From: an uncultured Alphaproteobacteria bacterium
Lineage (GTDB): Bacteria > Pseudomonadota > Alphaproteobacteria > UBA7985 > CAJQQZ01
DNA length: 50,091 nucleotides
Assembly: GCA_905480575.1 (NCBI GenBank)
Contig: CAJQQZ010000164.1
Coordinates: forward strand, 1-50,091
Direction: 5' to 3'
The notes under the pieces are model-generated. The model ran no database searches, had not been told where the DNA came from, and saw only the letters and a program-made list of their open reading frames with translations. The position numbers and the translations under genes were made by a program. Positions 17,037-26,104 of the stretch are shown piece by piece (the stretch's first letter is position 1; each line of letters begins with the position of its first letter).

Positions 17037-18101
17037 ATGATTGTTTTAGGGATCGAAACTTCCTGCGACGAGACTTCCGCTGCCGTAGTGACGTCCGAAA
17101 GGGATATTCTTTCGAATGTGATTCATTCTCAGCTGGATGATCACCGTCTCTATGGTGGTGTTGTGCCAGAGATAGCTGCCAGAGCACACCTTGTTAAGAT
17201 CGAGGCCATCATCGATGAAGCTTTACAACGCGCCGGGGTCGGATTCGAAGACCTGGACGGCGTGGCCGCAACCGGGGGCCCAGGGCTAATCGGTGGCTTG
17301 ATCATTGGCACCATGGCGGGCAAAGCTATCGCCGCTGCTCACGCCTTGCCCTACTTGGCTGTTAATCATCTCGAAGGCCATGCCTTGACCGCGAGGCTCA
17401 CCGATGACGTGGCATTCCCCTACCTCCTCTTGCTGATTTCAGGCGGGCACTGCCAGCTGTTGATCGTTAGAGGAGTTGGTGATTATCAGAGGATCGGCAC
17501 CACCCTTGACGATGCCTCAGGCGAAGCCTTCGATAAAACAGCAAAGATGTTAGATTTAGGTTTCCCAGGCGGTCCGGCCGTTGAGCGCGCTGCGCAGTCC
17601 GGTGACAAGGACCGCTTCGCACTTCCCCGGCCAATGCGTCGCAAGAAACATTGTGACTTCTCCTTCTCTGGTTTGAAGACAGCCGTCAGGCGGCAAAAAG
17701 ACTTGTTGGAACAGGAACGCCCGCTAAGCAACCGAGACCGAGCCGATCTAGCCGCCTCATTCCAAGAATCAGTAGCCGATAGTCTGGCCGACCGTACCAG
17801 CCGCGCCTTTGAAGTCATGACGGAACAGTTTGGGTCAGGTAGGCCTTTGGTCGTTGCTGGTGGTGTGGCGGCTAACAAACGGATCGCCGAAGTCCTCCGT
17901 ATTCAAGCAAAAGAAGCGGGTTCTCCTTTAATTACTGCACCGCTGGAACTCTGCACAGATAACGGCGCAATGATCGCCTGGGCTGGGATTGAGCGTCTAA
18001 AGTTAGGTCAAACAGACGGGCTGGATTTCGCCCCAAGACCGCGGTGGCCTCTTGATTCTTCTGCGCCAAAATCCATCTATGCAGGAGCAGCAAAGGCTTG
18101 A
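17037..18101 (+). CDS. tsaD: tRNA N6-threonylcarbamoyladenosine transferase
   Basis: A 354-residue Kae1/TsaD protein that transfers the threonylcarbamoyl group to A37 of ANN-decoding tRNAs, together with TsaB and TsaE. It starts with [14 protein letters not shown]. It has the metal-binding HLEGH near 116-120, the nucleotide loop SGGHCQL near 139-145 and the C-terminal [13 protein letters not shown] near 277-289. Its stop overlaps the region of the gpsA start, so the two are cotranscribed. Confidence 0.97.
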   Translation: MIVLGIETSCDETSAAVVTSERDILSNVIHSQLDDHRLYGGVVPEIAARAHLVKIEAIIDEALQRAGVGFEDLDGVAATGGPGLIGGLIIGTMAGKAIAAAHALPYLAVNHLEGHALTARLTDDVAFPYLLLLISGGHCQLLIVRGVGDYQRIGTTLDDASGEAFDKTAKMLDLGFPGGPAVERAAQSGDKDRFALPRPMRRKKHCDFSFSGLKTAVRRQKDLLEQERPLSNRDRADLAASFQESVADSLADRTSRAFEVMTEQFGSGRPLVVAGGVAANKRIAEVLRIQAKEAGSPLITAPLELCTDNGAMIAWAGIERLKLGQTDGLDFAPRPRWPLDSSAPKSIYAGAAKA

Positions 18102-18103
18102 AC

Positions 18104-19105
18104 ATGGAACTCTTCTCTAAGATTGGTGTAATTGGCGCTGGAGCTTTTGGCACTGCACTCGCAATTGCTATCCACCAGCAAGGCCGGAACATTGTGCTGT
18201 GGGCGCACAAACCTGCGGCAGCCATGGCCATGAAAGAACGTCGCGAAAATGTTGAGCGGTTGCCCGGTGCCGCCATTCCTGGCGCCATCGACGTCACATC
18301 TAACCAGGAACGTTTATCCGATTGCGACCTTGTGCTTTACGTGGGGCCAGCTCAACAATTTGCACAATCCTTCAGAGACTGGGACGCTATCTTAGCCTCC
18401 GACACCCCTATGGTGATTTCTGCTAAAGGCATTGACCAAGCCAGCGGCGAACTCCTCACGACCATTGCCGTCAATCACGCTCCTAATCGTCCTGTTGCTA
18501 TCCTATCTGGCCCGAGTTTCGCCAAAGACATCGCTGCAGGTCTTCCAACCGCCCTCACACTTGCTTGTGTTGACGGAGCTCTTGGTGAAAAGATTTGCCT
18601 CTCAATCGGCAGTCGGACACTTCGTCCCTACTGGAGCGAGGACATCATTGGCACCCAGGTTGGAGGGGCCTTGAAAAATGTGATCGCCATCGCTTGTGGT
18701 ATTGTCCATGGTAAAGGGCTCGGCGAAAGTGCGCGCACAGCATTGATGACTAGGGGTTTAGCAGAACTCGCAAGATTGACAGCGGCCCTCGGCGGCGATC
18801 CCAAAACCCTGATGGGCCTTTCGGGAATAGGCGATCTGTCACTGTCTTGTAATTCTCTTCAATCACGTAACATGTCGTTTGGTAACGAACTCGGCCAGGG
18901 CAAAACCGTCCAAGATATCCTAAACAGCCGCTCCGCCGTCACCGAGGGCGTGATGACAACAAAGGCTGTCCATGAACTGGCACAAAAACTCGGCCTAGAA
19001 ATGCCAATCACCGCGGCAGTCTACGCCGTTGTTCACGACAACAAGCCTCTGGAAGACACCATTGACCTCCTCTTGGCCCGACCCTACAAAAAAGAAACTC
19101 AATAA
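18104..19105 (+). CDS. gpsA: Glycerol-3-phosphate dehydrogenase [NAD(P)+]
   Basis: Reduces dihydroxyacetone phosphate to sn-glycerol-3-phosphate for phospholipid synthesis. The 333-residue protein opens with the Rossmann motif GVIGAGAFGTALA. It has SGPSFAKDIAAGLPTA in the middle, the catalytic-lysine segment GGALKNVIAIACG and the C-terminal region MPITAAVYAV. The ATG at 18104 is chosen, three bases beyond the tsaD stop; a TTG two codons earlier (18098) overlaps that stop and is an alternative. The YciI-like gene follows 11 bases later. Confidence 0.96.
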   Translation: MELFSKIGVIGAGAFGTALAIAIHQQGRNIVLWAHKPAAAMAMKERRENVERLPGAAIPGAIDVTSNQERLSDCDLVLYVGPAQQFAQSFRDWDAILASDTPMVISAKGIDQASGELLTTIAVNHAPNRPVAILSGPSFAKDIAAGLPTALTLACVDGALGEKICLSIGSRTLRPYWSEDIIGTQVGGALKNVIAIACGIVHGKGLGESARTALMTRGLAELARLTAALGGDPKTLMGLSGIGDLSLSCNSLQSRNMSFGNELGQGKTVQDILNSRSAVTEGVMTTKAVHELAQKLGLEMPITAAVYAVVHDNKPLEDTIDLLLARPYKKETQ

Positions 19106-19116
19106 AAGGAAAATCT

Positions 19117-19398
19117 GTGCTTTTTGCCATTCACTGTTTCGACAAAGCCGACCATTTGCAAGTTCGCATGGATACTCGTACCGCTCATCTGGACCATCTG
19201 AAAGCCGTGAGAGATCGCATTTTTGCCGCTGGTCCTACCCTGGACAGTAATGGCAAACCTAACGGCAGCCTAATTATCGTTGAATATGACGATATTGCCG
19301 AAGCCCAAGCTTTGGCTGACGGCGACCCTTACAAGGCCGCCGGTTTGTTTGAGGCTGTAACTGTTCAGCCGTGGAATAAGATTGAATTGCCTGAGTAA
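19117..19398 (+). CDS. YciI-like family protein
   Basis: This 93-residue ferredoxin-fold protein of the YciI family is recognisable by LFAIHCFDKADHLQVR at the start, the HLDHLKAVRDRI helix and the C-terminal DPYKAAGLFEAVTVQPWNKI. Family members are proposed to be small enzymes or stress-related proteins, but the function is not established. It starts with GTG after an AAAAGGA RBS, 11 bases after gpsA, in an apparent tsaD-gpsA-yciI operon. This neighbourhood is common in alphaproteobacteria. Confidence 0.9.
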   Translation: MLFAIHCFDKADHLQVRMDTRTAHLDHLKAVRDRIFAAGPTLDSNGKPNGSLIIVEYDDIAEAQALADGDPYKAAGLFEAVTVQPWNKIELPE

Positions 19399-19410
19399 TC
19401 CTTTAGCCCC

Positions 19411-19506
19411 CTTGTCCTCGAGGGAGTGCAAGCGACCGAAGGACCTTGCGGAGACAAGCGAGTTCTAATCTTCGAAAAGATCCTTCGTCGCCTTGCTCCT
19501 CCAGGA
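19411..19506. repeat. Long imperfect inverted repeat between yciI and EVE genes
   Basis: The arm at 19415-19443 (begins TCCTCGAGGGAG, ends CGACCGAAGGA) is the imperfect reverse complement of the arm at 19481-19506 (begins TCCTTCGTCGCC, ends CTCCTCCAGGA). About 37 bases separate them, and these include a smaller hairpin ATCTTCGAAAAGAT (19468-19481). The size and shape suit a REP-like palindromic unit or a structured leader of the EVE gene. Confidence 0.5.
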
Positions 19507-19526
19507 TTGGAGATAAATATACCATC

Positions 19527-19943
19527 ATGAATTATTGGCTGATCAAATCTGAACCTGAAAGCTGGTCGTGGGACGATCAGATGTCGGTGGAAAAAGAACA
19601 TTGGGACGGCGTTCGTAACTACCAGGCCGCCAACAACATGAAGGCCATGAAAATTGGCGACCGCGCCTTCTTCTATCACTCAATTAAAGAAAAGCAGATC
19701 GTCGGCATCGTCGAAGTGGTCACAGAGTACTACCCGGACCACACCGATCCCAAAGGACGGTTTGGCATGGTTGATTTCAAAGCCGTCAAGCCTGTTAAGC
19801 GGCCCGTCACCTTGGCAGAAATCAAAGCCACTGAAAGCCTTTCAAACTTGGCGCTCGTCAAACAGTCTCGTTTGTCAGTGGTAGCGGTCACTGCCGAAGA
19901 GTGGCAAATCATCTGCGAAATGGCAGAAACGGATCCGAACTAA
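19527..19943 (+). CDS. EVE domain-containing protein
   Basis: A 138-residue single-domain EVE (PUA-like) protein. The start MNYWLIKSEPESWSWDDQ is diagnostic, followed by HWDGVRNYQAANNMKAMKIGDRAFFYHS. EVE domains bind modified bases in DNA or RNA; this short stand-alone form is widespread in proteobacteria and its role is not settled. The ATG at 19527 is supported by GGAG about 18 bases upstream (a wide spacing) and by family length; an upstream in-frame start at 19446 lies in the inverted repeat and is rejected. Confidence 0.92.
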   Translation: MNYWLIKSEPESWSWDDQMSVEKEHWDGVRNYQAANNMKAMKIGDRAFFYHSIKEKQIVGIVEVVTEYYPDHTDPKGRFGMVDFKAVKPVKRPVTLAEIKATESLSNLALVKQSRLSVVAVTAEEWQIICEMAETDPN

Positions 19944-20179
19944 AAGTCAGTACAGCGTCCGCCAACTTCCCAGTCACCGTAACGGGTAGGTTCCAAGCCC
20001 CCTCGCCCGCCGATTTCTTTGGGTTTGTCTGAGGAAGAGCCGCCTTTCGCCAGTTTTGCTTCGGCGAGCGCACGTTCCATATCTGCTCTCGATATGGGCT
20101 TATCTCCAGGCTTTGGTCTGGCTTTTAGGCGAGCACCGGTTGGTGTCGGGGCAGTATGGGATTTAAATTTTTCATTCAT
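19940..20179 (-). CDS. DUF1674 protein, SdhAF4-type succinate dehydrogenase assembly factor
   Basis: A 79-residue protein whose C-terminus EIGGRGGLEPTRYGDWEVGGRCTDF is the DUF1674/SDHAF4 signature, here near residues 55-79. The mitochondrial homologue chaperones flavinated SdhA before joining SdhB. The bacterial role is inferred by homology. The N-terminal half is basic and low-complexity. It is convergent with the EVE gene (4-base overlap) and divergent from htpX. Confidence 0.9.
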   Translation of the reverse strand: MNEKFKSHTAPTPTGARLKARPKPGDKPISRADMERALAEAKLAKGGSSSDKPKEIGGRGGLEPTRYGDWEVGGRCTDF

Positions 20180-20243
20180 TCCCCATATATGGCAGAGTAA
20201 CCAAAGAATTTAAAGAAGGGACCTGAAAGGTTTATTCACCGAA

Positions 20244-21110
20244 ATGAACTTTACTAAAACTGCTCTCCTACTCGCGGCACTAACCGCATTTTTCATGGGT
20301 ATGGGCTATTTGCTTGCCGGTGCTACAGGTGCATTGATCGCTTTTGTGATCGCACTTGGCATGAATGCATTCTCTTACTGGAATTCGGACAAGATGGTGC
20401 TGAAGATGCACAACGCCGAGCAAGTGACCGCCCAAACCGCACCCGATCTGGTCGACATGGTGGCTGAGCTGGCACGCAATGCCGAACTGCCGATGCCAAA
20501 GGTTTATGTCATTCGCGAAGACCAACCCAATGCCTTTGCGACCGGACGCAATCCGGAAAATGCCGCCGTCGCCGCAACCACTGGCTTGATGAACCGCCTC
20601 ACTTACGAGGAATTGGCGGGGGTGATGGCGCACGAGCTGGCGCACGTTAAGAACCACGACACACTCATCATGACGATCTCCGCGACGATAGCGGGCGCTA
20701 TCTCGATGCTTGCTAATTTCGCCATGTTTTTTCGTGGCGGTTCAAACCGTGGCGGCAACATCATCGTTGTTTTAATCGCGATGTTTTTTGCGCCGATGGC
20801 CGCTGGTGTCATCCAAATGATGATCAGCCGAACGAGAGAATACGCCGCAGATCGAATGGGCGCAGAGATTTGCAAGAACCCACTTTGGCTCGCAGATGCC
20901 TTGCGCAAGATCGAGCAAGCAGCTAAAGGCATTGATTACGAACGCGCAGAGCAAAATCCAGCCACCGCGCACATGTTTATCATCAATCCGCTGCATGGTC
21001 GTCCCGGTGACAGCCTCTTTTCTACCCATCCAAAAACAGCCAATCGTATCGAGGCTCTGATGGAAATGGCCAGAGAACAGGGGCAACTACACCAAGGCCC
21101 TTGGCGCTAG
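20244..21110 (+). CDS. htpX: Membrane protease HtpX
   Basis: An M48-family zinc metalloprotease of the inner membrane that degrades damaged membrane proteins. The 288 residues have two N-terminal hydrophobic segments (about 7-24 and 26-44). HELAH is at 130-134 with the third zinc ligand Glu in the later [11 protein letters not shown] segment (near 200), and two further hydrophobic stretches occur around 147-190. The length is standard. The rsmB gene begins 18 bases later on the same strand. Confidence 0.95.
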   Translation: MNFTKTALLLAALTAFFMGMGYLLAGATGALIAFVIALGMNAFSYWNSDKMVLKMHNAEQVTAQTAPDLVDMVAELARNAELPMPKVYVIREDQPNAFATGRNPENAAVAATTGLMNRLTYEELAGVMAHELAHVKNHDTLIMTISATIAGAISMLANFAMFFRGGSNRGGNIIVVLIAMFFAPMAAGVIQMMISRTREYAADRMGAEICKNPLWLADALRKIEQAAKGIDYERAEQNPATAHMFIINPLHGRPGDSLFSTHPKTANRIEALMEMAREQGQLHQGPWR

Positions 21111-21128
21111 GGAATCCGCAAGAAGATA

Positions 21129-22502
21129 ATGGCTCGACCTCAGTTTAACCGCAACCAAAACTCCCGTCCCAATCCTAAGCCAAAAGTCAAAATCGATTTG
21201 GCTCGAACAATGGCACTGGAAGTGTTGATTGCGGTCTTGGATCGTGGGTTTCCGCTCGACAGCTCTTTCGATGAGAAAGCAAAGGAAGCCAATCTTGGAA
21301 ACCTAGACGTTCGTTTCGCTCGCCACCTGGTCGCCACGACCTTGCGCCGGATGGGGCAGATCGATTTGGTCCTTAACTCCTATTTGGAAAAACCGCTAGA
21401 GCATCGAAATAGAGAAGGTCTGCACATCCTTCGTATGGGGATTTGCCAAATCCTTTACATGGAAACCGCTGACCACGCCGCGGTCAGCACCTCTGTTGAC
21501 TTGCTCAACGCGCGGAAGATGTCTGGCATCGCAAAACTCAGCAACGCGGTCCTGCGCAAGGTTGTCGGCGATCAAGACAAATGGAAAGAGCGCATCGCAA
21601 ACGATGCTGGGCTACAACGTGTGTCTCTGCCCATCTGGCTGAGACAACGCTGGATAAAGGCTTACGGCCAAGAGCAAGTCACTGAGATTGCCAAAGTCTT
21701 CCTAGCGATCCCGCCTTTTGATTTGACCCTGCGCGATAGCAATGAACAAGGCGACTTGGTCGAAAAATTAGAAGGGCAAGCGCTTGGGCAGTCGACAATC
21801 CGCTTGCAATCCGTCGGCTCGACCATCACCTCGTTGCCAGGATTCGAGACGGGCCAGTGGTGGTTACAAGATCTTGCAGCAACCCTTCCCGTATTGGCCT
21901 TAGGCGATGTTCAGGGAATGGATATCGCTGATCTCTGCTCGGCCCCTGGCGGTAAAACGCTCCAGTTAGTGGCCGCCGGTGCAAAAGTCATCTCTCTCGA
22001 TAAGAGTGAACACCGCCTGACACGCGTTCATGAAAATCTCGCGCGCATGAACCTCAAGGCCGACGTCATTGAAGAAGACGTCGCCGAGTGGGCAGGTAAA
22101 ACCTCTAAGCGTTTCGATGTGGTGCTCCTTGATGCGCCGTGCAGCGCGACTGGCACGATTAGGCGCCACCCAGACATTCTTTGGAACCGCGATCCCGCTC
22201 AGCTGTTGCAATACGTTCCTGTACAAAAGGACATGCTGCACGCCTCCGCCAACCTGGTTAAACCAGGGGGCTGTTTGCTCTATGCCGTTTGCTCTCAAGA
22301 GCCAGAGGAAGGCGAAAGGCAAGTCACTGCTTTCCTTTCGCGTCATCCAGAATTTGAGACTTCTCCCATCAGCCCCGAAACCTTACCGCTTGTTCCCGAG
22401 GCCATCAGTGATGAAGGCTGGGTCCGCACTTTGCCAACAATGCTCGCCGACCAAGGCGGTATGGATGGTTTCTTCTTTGCCAAGCTAAAACGCAAGAATT
22501 GA
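21129..22502 (+). CDS. rsmB: 16S rRNA m5C967 methyltransferase RsmB/Fmu-like
   Basis: A 457-residue two-domain protein. The N-terminal NusB-like helical domain (about 20-160) is followed by a SAM methyltransferase domain. In the latter, CSAPGGKT (near 266-273) binds SAM, LDAPCSATGTIRRHPD (near 335-350) carries one conserved cysteine, and YAVCSQEPEE (near 384-393) carries the other cysteine used in m5C chemistry. It sits in the common alphaproteobacterial order rsmB-heparinase-purH and directly follows htpX. Confidence 0.92.
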   Translation: MARPQFNRNQNSRPNPKPKVKIDLARTMALEVLIAVLDRGFPLDSSFDEKAKEANLGNLDVRFARHLVATTLRRMGQIDLVLNSYLEKPLEHRNREGLHILRMGICQILYMETADHAAVSTSVDLLNARKMSGIAKLSNAVLRKVVGDQDKWKERIANDAGLQRVSLPIWLRQRWIKAYGQEQVTEIAKVFLAIPPFDLTLRDSNEQGDLVEKLEGQALGQSTIRLQSVGSTITSLPGFETGQWWLQDLAATLPVLALGDVQGMDIADLCSAPGGKTLQLVAAGAKVISLDKSEHRLTRVHENLARMNLKADVIEEDVAEWAGKTSKRFDVVLLDAPCSATGTIRRHPDILWNRDPAQLLQYVPVQKDMLHASANLVKPGGCLLYAVCSQEPEEGERQVTAFLSRHPEFETSPISPETLPLVPEAISDEGWVRTLPTMLADQGGMDGFFFAKLKRKN

Positions 22503-22626
22503 TATCTTCTTGCTGCTAGGGCTTCGATTCGCTACAAAAAAGTCTGAATTGTTTTGGCCGCCTAAGGCGACCACATAGTTTTCAAAGCAATTTGAGTTTA
22601 TTGCTTATCAGATTGATCTTTTTGAA

Positions 22627-24312
22627 GTGCTGCAACAGATTAACATAAAAGAGATAACGGCTAAGCTGAGCGAGCTTTGGCGCGGCGATGAGCCCGCGCC
22701 CATTAGGTTTGAAAAACTCGGCTATCGCTTGAAGATGCCCTATCTTGCGTCGCCGCTCTATCCGCTTGTTCTCAACCGCCGAAATCCTGAAACAGTGAAC
22801 ACGTCAGCGACGTCCCTTTGGCCTGGTTCAGCCGAGCGAGGACAGCGGCTGTTGGATGGGCAATTTGAGTTCGACAATGAGCTGATCCAGATAGCTGAAC
22901 CGACTTGGGCACCCGCTGGAGCTTCCCGTCACTGGAAGAAGGAACTTCATTCCTTCGTTTGGTTGAGGGATTTGCGCGCCGTTGGCGATAAAGAGGCTTC
23001 GATCGCCGCCCAAAAAACGGTCTCCTTCTGGATCAGCAAAAACCGCTACTGGTGGCCGAACTCTTGGCATCCTTTGGTGACAGGGCGACGGCTCCATCAT
23101 TGGACATCTTCTCTCGATTTTCTATCACAAAACGCCCCAGCAGACTTTCATAAGGAAGTCGCTACCTCGATCTATATCCAGGCCAATCATTTGGCCCAGG
23201 TTTTACCAGCTGGTCTGAGAGGGGCCAGACTTGTCACCGCCGCGAAAGGCCTCGTCACGGCAGGTTTGGCTCTACCACGTTGCCCTAAGCTTTGGCGTCA
23301 AGGGATCACTTTGATCGAAGAGGCGCTCAAGACCGATGTTGCTAGCGATGGTTTTCACAGAGAACGGTGTCCCAAAAGCCAATTCATCGTGCTTCGCGAT
23401 TTGATCGACCTCAGGAACGCCTTTGCTCAAGCTGAACTAGCAGAGCCAAGTTTCCTGGATGAAGCCATCACCAAAATGGCACCAGCGCTAAGGTTTTTCA
23501 TACAACCAGATGGACAGATCACACACCTCAATGCTGTTCCGTCAGTGTCTCCCGAGGCCGTCCAGCGGTTGCTAAAATGGGCAGACGGAGGGGCTGGGCC
23601 AACCGCACAAGAATCAACAGAGCTTGGTTTCCAAAGGCTCTCCAGTAAAAACGCCTGCCTTTTTGCTGACGTTGGCGTCCCTGCTCCTTCCGGGTATGAC
23701 AGGTCAAGTCATGCCGGTACGCTAAGCTTTGAGTACAGCTCAGGCAAAACCAAGCTCATTGTTAACTGTGGTAGCCATGTCGAGAAAGCACTTTGGGGCA
23801 AGCCACAGCGCGTGACGGCAGCGCACTCAACGCTTGTGGTCAATGAGACCAATTCCTCCGAGATTTTGGAAACAAAAGGCCTGGGTCGGCAGCCTCGATT
23901 GGTTACGGCCATCCGTTCTGAAACCAATGACACGCTGATGTTGGACACCAGTCATGACGGGTACGAAGAACTCGGGCTGGGCATTCATCACCGCCGTTTG
24001 AGAATGGCCCAGTCTGGTGCATTGCTAGAGGGTGAGGACCGATGGGAAAGTTCAGCGGAAGTGCCCGCTGTTCTCCGCTTTCATTTGCATCCCGAGGTGA
24101 GAGCCTCTCTAACGACCGACGGTACAGCGGTCTTGCTCAACCCCAATAAGGGGCCGGGCTGGCGTTTCCAGGCCCACGGCGGCTCGTTAGAAGTCACTGA
24201 GTCCATCCACCTGACAGGCAACGAACACCGTCGAACAAGTCAGATCGTGGTGCACCTCAACCCTGCTCATCAATCACGACTGATCGTCTGGTCCTTTTCA
24301 AAACAAAGTTAA
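22627..24312 (+). CDS. Heparinase II/III family protein
   Basis: A 561-residue protein with an N-terminal alpha/alpha-toroid-like part (about 60-300) and a C-terminal beta-rich heparinase II/III domain (about 330-555). The latter contains FADVGVPAPSGYDRSSHAGTLSFEY and VTAAHSTLVVNETNSSE. Polysaccharide lyase activity is the family expectation; this subfamily, linked to purH across alphaproteobacteria, has no established substrate. No signal peptide is visible. The GTG at 22627 is a weak start with no clear RBS; translation might begin elsewhere nearby. Confidence 0.85.
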   Translation: MLQQINIKEITAKLSELWRGDEPAPIRFEKLGYRLKMPYLASPLYPLVLNRRNPETVNTSATSLWPGSAERGQRLLDGQFEFDNELIQIAEPTWAPAGASRHWKKELHSFVWLRDLRAVGDKEASIAAQKTVSFWISKNRYWWPNSWHPLVTGRRLHHWTSSLDFLSQNAPADFHKEVATSIYIQANHLAQVLPAGLRGARLVTAAKGLVTAGLALPRCPKLWRQGITLIEEALKTDVASDGFHRERCPKSQFIVLRDLIDLRNAFAQAELAEPSFLDEAITKMAPALRFFIQPDGQITHLNAVPSVSPEAVQRLLKWADGGAGPTAQESTELGFQRLSSKNACLFADVGVPAPSGYDRSSHAGTLSFEYSSGKTKLIVNCGSHVEKALWGKPQRVTAAHSTLVVNETNSSEILETKGLGRQPRLVTAIRSETNDTLMLDTSHDGYEELGLGIHHRRLRMAQSGALLEGEDRWESSAEVPAVLRFHLHPEVRASLTTDGTAVLLNPNKGPGWRFQAHGGSLEVTESIHLTGNEHRRTSQIVVHLNPAHQSRLIVWSFSKQS

Positions 24313-24435
24313 TGTGCTGGTTAGGATACTTGAAACTAGTACGACAAAGCGCCGCTTAATGCGCCGGTTGGTTGACCCCTTTGGTTGGCCACCTTATCTC
24401 AGCACCAAGTTTCACTCAAACATCAGGGTCCAGTC

Positions 24436-25980
24436 ATGACCATTAAACGCGCCTTGCTTTCTGTTTCCAACAAAGCCGGTTTGCTGCCGCTTGCTCGAGG
24501 TTTGAGCGATAAGGGCGTACAGCTTTTTTCAACTGGCGGAACTGCGAAAACCATTCGCGATGCTGGGATTGCTGTCACGGATGTGGCGGAGCTGACTGGA
24601 TCTCCAGAAATTCTGGGCGGTAGAGTTAAAACGCTCCATCCTAAAGTCCACGGCGGCATTCTAGGGCGCCGGGATTTGGATGACCATCTTGCTCAGATGA
24701 AAGAGCATGGAATAGAGGCCATCGACCTGGTTGTCGTCAACCTCTACCCCTTCAGAGAAACACTGGCATCAGGCGCGGACTACGACACATGTGTTGAGAA
24801 CATCGATATCGGCGGTCCCGCCATGATCAGAGCCGCCGCAAAGAACCACGCTTCCGTGGTCATTCTGACTGATCCAAACGACTATGACAGTTTCCTTGGC
24901 GCTTTTACGCAATCAGGGGATGTCTCTGTTGAACAGAAACGGTCTTACGCTGCAAAAGCCTACGCCCACACAGCCGCATACGACACTGCCATCTCAACCT
25001 GGTTGACCAAAGAAGCCGGCACCGAAATGCCATTGGAAATATCTTTTGCCGGTAAGAAGATATCCACTCTTCGCTATGGTGAAAACCCCCATCAAAGTGC
25101 AGCGGTCTATGCCAACGGCGATAAGAGACCGGGTGCTATCAACGCCGAAATCGTCCAAGGCAAGGCCCTTTCCTACAACAATCTGAACGACACCGATGCC
25201 GCCTTTGAATGCGTGTCAGAGTTCTTGGTTCCTGCAGTTGCAATCATCAAGCATGCCAACCCTTGTGGTGTCGCCATGCGTGAATCTTTGGCTGAAGCTT
25301 ATAGGGCAGCCTTGGCTTGCGATCCTGTCTCTGCCTTCGGCGGTATCATTGCTTGCAACCGTCCTTTGGACGGGGAGACAGCTACTGAAATCGTTAAGAT
25401 CTTCACGGAAGTTATCATTGCGCCTGGAGCTGATGAAGCCGCTCTAGCGGTTATTGCCTCCAAACCAAATCTGCGCTTGTTGTTGACGGACGGCTTGCCA
25501 GACCCCGCAGAGCCTGGAATGGCCTACAAATCAATCGCTGGCGGTCTGTTGGTTCAAAATCGCGATGCCGGACAAGTAGGCCCCGACGAGCTGAAAATCG
25601 TCACAAAGCGCCAACCGACTGCTTTGGAAATTGCCGACCTGTTGTTTGCCTTCCGCGTCGCCAAACACGTAAAATCTAACGCGATCATTTACGCCAAAAA
25701 TGGTTCCACTCTTGGTGTCGGTGCCGGTCAAATGAGCCGCGTCGATTCAGCAAGGATCGCCGCTAGAAAGGCTGATGACGCCAATCTTCCCACAGAAGGC
25801 TGTATCGTAGCATCCGACGCATTCTTCCCCTTTGCAGACGGATTGGATGCCGCCATTAATGCCGGGGCCAGCGCAGTAATCCAGCCAGGCGGTTCTATGC
25901 GCGATCAGGAAGTGATCGATAGGGCTGACAAGGCGGGACTCGCAATGGTCTTCACAGGAATGCGCCATTTCCGTCATTAA
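24436..25980 (+). CDS. purH: Bifunctional AICAR formyltransferase / IMP cyclohydrolase
   Basis: Catalyses the last two steps of de novo IMP synthesis. The 514 residues comprise an N-terminal MGS-like cyclohydrolase domain (about 1-145; [38 protein letters not shown]). The formyltransferase domain follows (about 150-514; [35 protein letters not shown]). The start at 24436 matches the conserved family N-terminus ([11 protein letters not shown]) and is preferred to the in-frame start at 24385. The preceding 123 bases hold no other gene. Confidence 0.97.
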   Translation: MTIKRALLSVSNKAGLLPLARGLSDKGVQLFSTGGTAKTIRDAGIAVTDVAELTGSPEILGGRVKTLHPKVHGGILGRRDLDDHLAQMKEHGIEAIDLVVVNLYPFRETLASGADYDTCVENIDIGGPAMIRAAAKNHASVVILTDPNDYDSFLGAFTQSGDVSVEQKRSYAAKAYAHTAAYDTAISTWLTKEAGTEMPLEISFAGKKISTLRYGENPHQSAAVYANGDKRPGAINAEIVQGKALSYNNLNDTDAAFECVSEFLVPAVAIIKHANPCGVAMRESLAEAYRAALACDPVSAFGGIIACNRPLDGETATEIVKIFTEVIIAPGADEAALAVIASKPNLRLLLTDGLPDPAEPGMAYKSIAGGLLVQNRDAGQVGPDELKIVTKRQPTALEIADLLFAFRVAKHVKSNAIIYAKNGSTLGVGAGQMSRVDSARIAARKADDANLPTEGCIVASDAFFPFADGLDAAINAGASAVIQPGGSMRDQEVIDRADKAGLAMVFTGMRHFRH

Positions 25981-26104
25981 TGCTCTCATTCAATCGCGTT
26001 TGCTCGCGCTGTCATTGACAGTCCCCTAAACAGTGCCTATCTGTGTGGCCGGTTTACCCAAGCCATTTTGCAATGAAATCAGTTTAGTACAGGATTAGGG
26101 CTCT

